Below are positions 61,570 to 64,000 of a DNA stretch of 64,000 nucleotides, in pieces. The DNA comes from Mucilaginibacter mali (lineage in GTDB: Bacteria; Bacteroidota; Bacteroidia; Sphingobacteriales; Sphingobacteriaceae), in the NCBI RefSeq assembly GCF_013283875.1, contig NZ_CP054139.1:2170001-2234000 (forward strand), read 5' to 3'. Positions within the stretch are counted from its first letter, which is position 1, and the number at the start of each line of letters is the position of its first letter. The notes below the pieces were generated by a model. The model saw only the letters and a list, made by a program, of their open reading frames with translations, was not told the origin of the DNA and did not search any database. A program made the position numbers and the translations under genes.

Positions 61570-62622
61570 ATGAATACACAAATATTTAAATACAATAAAC
61601 CCTTCGAACTGGAATCGGGCAAGCACCTGCCCGAACTGGAGATTGGTTTTCATACCTACGGGACCCTTAACCGCGATGCCAGTAACGTAGTTTGGGTGTG
61701 CCACGCGCTCACAGCAAATTCGGATGTACTGGATTGGTGGAAAGGGCTTTTTGGCGATGGCTTTTATTTTAATCCCGATGAGCATTTCATCGTATGCGCT
61801 AATATCCTGGGTTCGGCTTATGGCACTACCAATCCTTTAAGCGTTAACCCTGCGACAAGTCAGCCCTATTACCTTACATTTCCTGATTATACCATCCGCG
61901 ACATTGTAAAGGCACACCGTTTACTGGCCGATCATTTGGGCATTAATCAAATAGAGATATTGTTGGGCGGCTCCTTAGGCGGGCAGCAGGCTTTGGAATG
62001 GAGCATTATGGAGCCCTCGCGCATCCGCAACCTGATACTGATTGCCAGTAACGCCCGGCATTCACCATGGGGCATCGCCTTTAACGAGTCGCAACGCATG
62101 GCTTTAAGCGCGGATAGTACCTTATATGATAATACCCCCGATGGTGGTAGCAAAGGATTGAAGGCTGCCCGCAGCATCGCCCTCCTATCGTACCGTAACC
62201 ATAAAACGTATAACCTTACCCAGCAGGAACAAACGGACGAGCTGCATAATTACCGCGCGGCCAGCTACCAAAACTATCAGGGCCAGAAACTGGTGAACAG
62301 ATTTAATGCCTACAGTTATTGGTATTTAACCAGGGTGATGGATTCGCACAATGCAGGCCGCGGCAGGCATGGCGTTGAAGCGGCACTGGCTACCATTACG
62401 GCACGAACGCTGGTGATCGGTATTAAGTCAGACGTGTTATTCCCTATCGAGGAGCAGCAATACCTGTTCAGACAGATCCCAAAGGCGGCTTTGGCCGAAA
62501 TGGATTCGTTTTACGGGCATGATGGGTTCCTGATCGACACCGAATTATTAACCAATATTATTTCATCCTTTTTTAAAACAGACGTAAAAGGCAAGATCAT
62601 CGACTTGCAGCAAACCGCATAA
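61570..62622 (+). CDS. metX: Homoserine O-acetyltransferase
   Basis: 350 residues, alpha/beta-hydrolase fold. Moves an acetyl group from acetyl-CoA to homoserine, opening methionine synthesis. The N-terminus HALTANSDVLDWWKGLFGDG (~residues 55-74) and the nucleophile elbow LGGSLGGQQALEW (~residues 138-150, Ser in GxSxG) are typical; the catalytic Asp and His would be in KSDVLFPIEEQ (~residues 290-300) and YGHDGFL (~residues 317-323). The operon continues with homoserine dehydrogenase 8 bp later. Confidence 0.95.
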   Translation: MNTQIFKYNKPFELESGKHLPELEIGFHTYGTLNRDASNVVWVCHALTANSDVLDWWKGLFGDGFYFNPDEHFIVCANILGSAYGTTNPLSVNPATSQPYYLTFPDYTIRDIVKAHRLLADHLGINQIEILLGGSLGGQQALEWSIMEPSRIRNLILIASNARHSPWGIAFNESQRMALSADSTLYDNTPDGGSKGLKAARSIALLSYRNHKTYNLTQQEQTDELHNYRAASYQNYQGQKLVNRFNAYSYWYLTRVMDSHNAGRGRHGVEAALATITARTLVIGIKSDVLFPIEEQQYLFRQIPKAALAEMDSFYGHDGFLIDTELLTNIISSFFKTDVKGKIIDLQQTA

Positions 62623-62630
62623 ATATAAAA

Positions 62631-63866
62631 ATGAGCAAAAAACTAAAGATCGGACTTTTTGGCTTTGGCGTAGTGGGCCAGGGCTTGTATGATATCATCC
62701 GCACTAAAAACCTGAATATCGAAATTGTTAAAATAGCAATCAAAGACCCTGCGAAAACACGTTCGCTGCCGGCCGAATTATTCACTACCGACCGGGACGA
62801 ACTGCTGAACAACCCGGAGATCAATACCATTGTAGAGCTGATCAACGATACTGAAGCAGCATACCACATTGTATCCACCGCTTTAAAAACCGGGAAAAAT
62901 GTGGTATCGTCCAGCAAAAAGATGGTGGCCCTGTACCTGCAGGAACTGATTGACCTGCAACATGAGCATGGCACATCGCTGCTATACGAGGGCGCAGTAT
63001 GCGGCAGTATCCCTATTATCCGTAACCTGGAAGAATATTATGATAATGAGTTGCTGCACTCTATCAGTGGTATCTTTAATGGTTCGTCCAATTATATCTT
63101 ATCAAAGGGATATAACGACAACATAGACTACGACAGCGCTTTGAAACTGGCGCAGGATCTTGGCTTTGCCGAAACCGACCCTACTATGGACGTGGGTGGT
63201 TTTGATGCCAAATTTAAACTGGTTATTGCTGCAACCCACGCTTACGGGGTAATTGTAAAACCCGAGGATGTATTGAACGTTGGCATCCAAAACCTGGCCG
63301 CGCGCGATCTGCAATATGCCCGTGAAAAGAAATTGAAGATAAAACTGGTGCCGGTCGCCAAAAAACTGGATGAGGAGAACGTAACCATGTTTGTGCTGCC
63401 TAAGTTTGTGCACGAGAACGAGTTTCTGTACAATGTAGATTACGAGTACAATTGTGTAACCGTACAGGCTGCCTTTGCCGATCAGCAGTTCTTTTATGGT
63501 AAGGGAGCGGGCGGTCACCCTACGGGTTCGGCGGTGTTATCAGATATCGCGGCTTTGCGTTACGATTACCAGTACGAGTATAAAAAAGCGCACAACAAGC
63601 GCGATCTGCAGTTTACCAACAACATCGAACTGAATATTTACCTGCGTTACGAGGACGAGAGTTTAGTTGACGCGCTGGAATTTGAACACATCCACGAGCG
63701 CTTTTACTCGGGCGATTACAAGTTTGTGATCGGAAAGATCAATTTGCAAAATCTGATCGATAACCAACACCGTATATTGAATAGTAAGGCGTTTGTAGCC
63801 TTTGCCGATCAGCTAACAGGGGTCAGTTTAGCTACGGCAGCAAAACAATCGGCTGAGGTTTTTTAG
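62631..63866 (+). CDS. Homoserine dehydrogenase
   Basis: 411 residues, monofunctional. Makes homoserine from aspartate semialdehyde with NAD(P)H. The Rossmann loop is GLFGFGVVGQGLYD (~residues 6-19), SSKKMVALY (~residues 95-103) marks the substrate site, and YEGAVCGSIPIIRNLEEYY (~residues 121-139) and GIFNGSSNYILSKGY (~residues 146-160) are family signatures, followed by FAETDPTMDVGGFDAKFKL. Cotranscription with metX supplies its substrate, under the same leader. Confidence 0.95.
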   Translation: MSKKLKIGLFGFGVVGQGLYDIIRTKNLNIEIVKIAIKDPAKTRSLPAELFTTDRDELLNNPEINTIVELINDTEAAYHIVSTALKTGKNVVSSSKKMVALYLQELIDLQHEHGTSLLYEGAVCGSIPIIRNLEEYYDNELLHSISGIFNGSSNYILSKGYNDNIDYDSALKLAQDLGFAETDPTMDVGGFDAKFKLVIAATHAYGVIVKPEDVLNVGIQNLAARDLQYAREKKLKIKLVPVAKKLDEENVTMFVLPKFVHENEFLYNVDYEYNCVTVQAAFADQQFFYGKGAGGHPTGSAVLSDIAALRYDYQYEYKKAHNKRDLQFTNNIELNIYLRYEDESLVDALEFEHIHERFYSGDYKFVIGKINLQNLIDNQHRILNSKAFVAFADQLTGVSLATAAKQSAEVF

Positions 63867-63890
63867 TAGATTTCCTCACCTGTACAATCT

Positions 63891-63917
63891 AAAGGCATCC
63901 ATTAAGGGTGCCTTTTT
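63891..63917 (+). terminator. Intrinsic terminator behind metX-hom
   Basis: Stem AAAGGCAtCC / GGgTGCCTTT with an ATTAA loop followed by TTTTT; 25 bp after the stop of the dehydrogenase. Confidence 0.85.
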
Positions 63918-63967
63918 TATTGCCACGCATTCCATTTCCATGTCATCTTATCGTTGTATATTTTAAG

Positions 63968-63997
63968 CTGCAAATTTTAAACATATCTTTATCTTTG
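63968..63997 (+). promoter_or_regulatory. Probable promoter for a gene beyond the right edge
   Basis: TATCTTTG at 63990-63997 fits TAnnTTTG; a CTG 19 nt upstream is a weak -33. No gene is visible before the window ends. Confidence 0.45.
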
Positions 63998-64000
63998 TAA

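Noticed and set aside
1..64000. CRISPR arrays, rRNA, tRNA, prophage or defence islands
   Set aside because: I saw no regularly spaced repeats, conserved RNA gene sequences, phage structural genes or restriction/toxin systems on reading the window.

Overview
The window looks like a chromosome segment from a Bacteroidota bacterium, most likely family Sphingobacteriaceae (Mucilaginibacter/Pedobacter-like). Evidence: housekeeping-type promoters with the Bacteroidota -33 TTTG / -7 TAnnTTTG pattern (best at 56413-56444 and 61128-61160), few Shine-Dalgarno sequences, and typical families (YceI + DUF5777 + Rieske, DUF4142, GH106 rhamnosidase, ThuA, FtsX-type permease, futalosine menaquinone genes). 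The genus is an inference from overall character, not a database match.

Left third (1-25.4 kb): a large surface-glycan locus. It holds a partial ABC exporter, seven glycosyltransferases or glycosyltransferase-like genes, a NodB deacetylase, a GNAT acyltransferase, a flavin reductase-like protein, an amidohydrolase, two SAM methyltransferases, three radical SAM enzymes (two with B12-type N-terminal regions), a nucleotidyltransferase-fold protein, two O-antigen polymerase/ligase-type membrane proteins and a Wzx-type flippase. It ends with an ECF sigma factor and a membrane protein that looks like an anti-sigma/beta-barrel fusion. The main observation is that all eight transcription units whose start lies in this region carry the same promoter-like bipartite motif: GGCAACC (or a one-base variant), exactly 16 nt, then CGTA/CGTC-like. 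One copy lies in front of the sigma gene itself. I infer that this sigma factor drives the whole locus and itself.

Middle (25.4-52.5 kb): a YceI-DUF5777-Rieske group probably continuing from the sigma operon, an IS1182-family insertion (27451-29186), then ordinary chromosomal genes: bile-acid-type symporter, GH106 hydrolase, a double-thioredoxin-fold protein, MacB/FtsX permease, amidohydrolase, FUSC protein, phosphoenolpyruvate carboxylase, ThuA protein, DUF4142, DUF763, two TPR proteins and gyrA.

Right part (52.5-64 kb): hemF, an MFS transporter, a cold-shock protein, a futalosine-pathway cluster (mqnA, histidine phosphatase, mqnE), and a methionine/homoserine block (trans-sulfuration enzyme, metX, homoserine dehydrogenase). 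The metX-hom leader is the second main observation: a good promoter, a SAM-I-type riboswitch, then an unannotated 36-codon ORF ending in five consecutive cysteine codons, then a hairpin plus TTTT before metX. This suggests one mRNA that senses both SAM and cysteinyl-tRNA supply.

I saw no rRNA, no convincing tRNA, no CRISPR array and no prophage. All calls are by eye from sequence; no searches were run.
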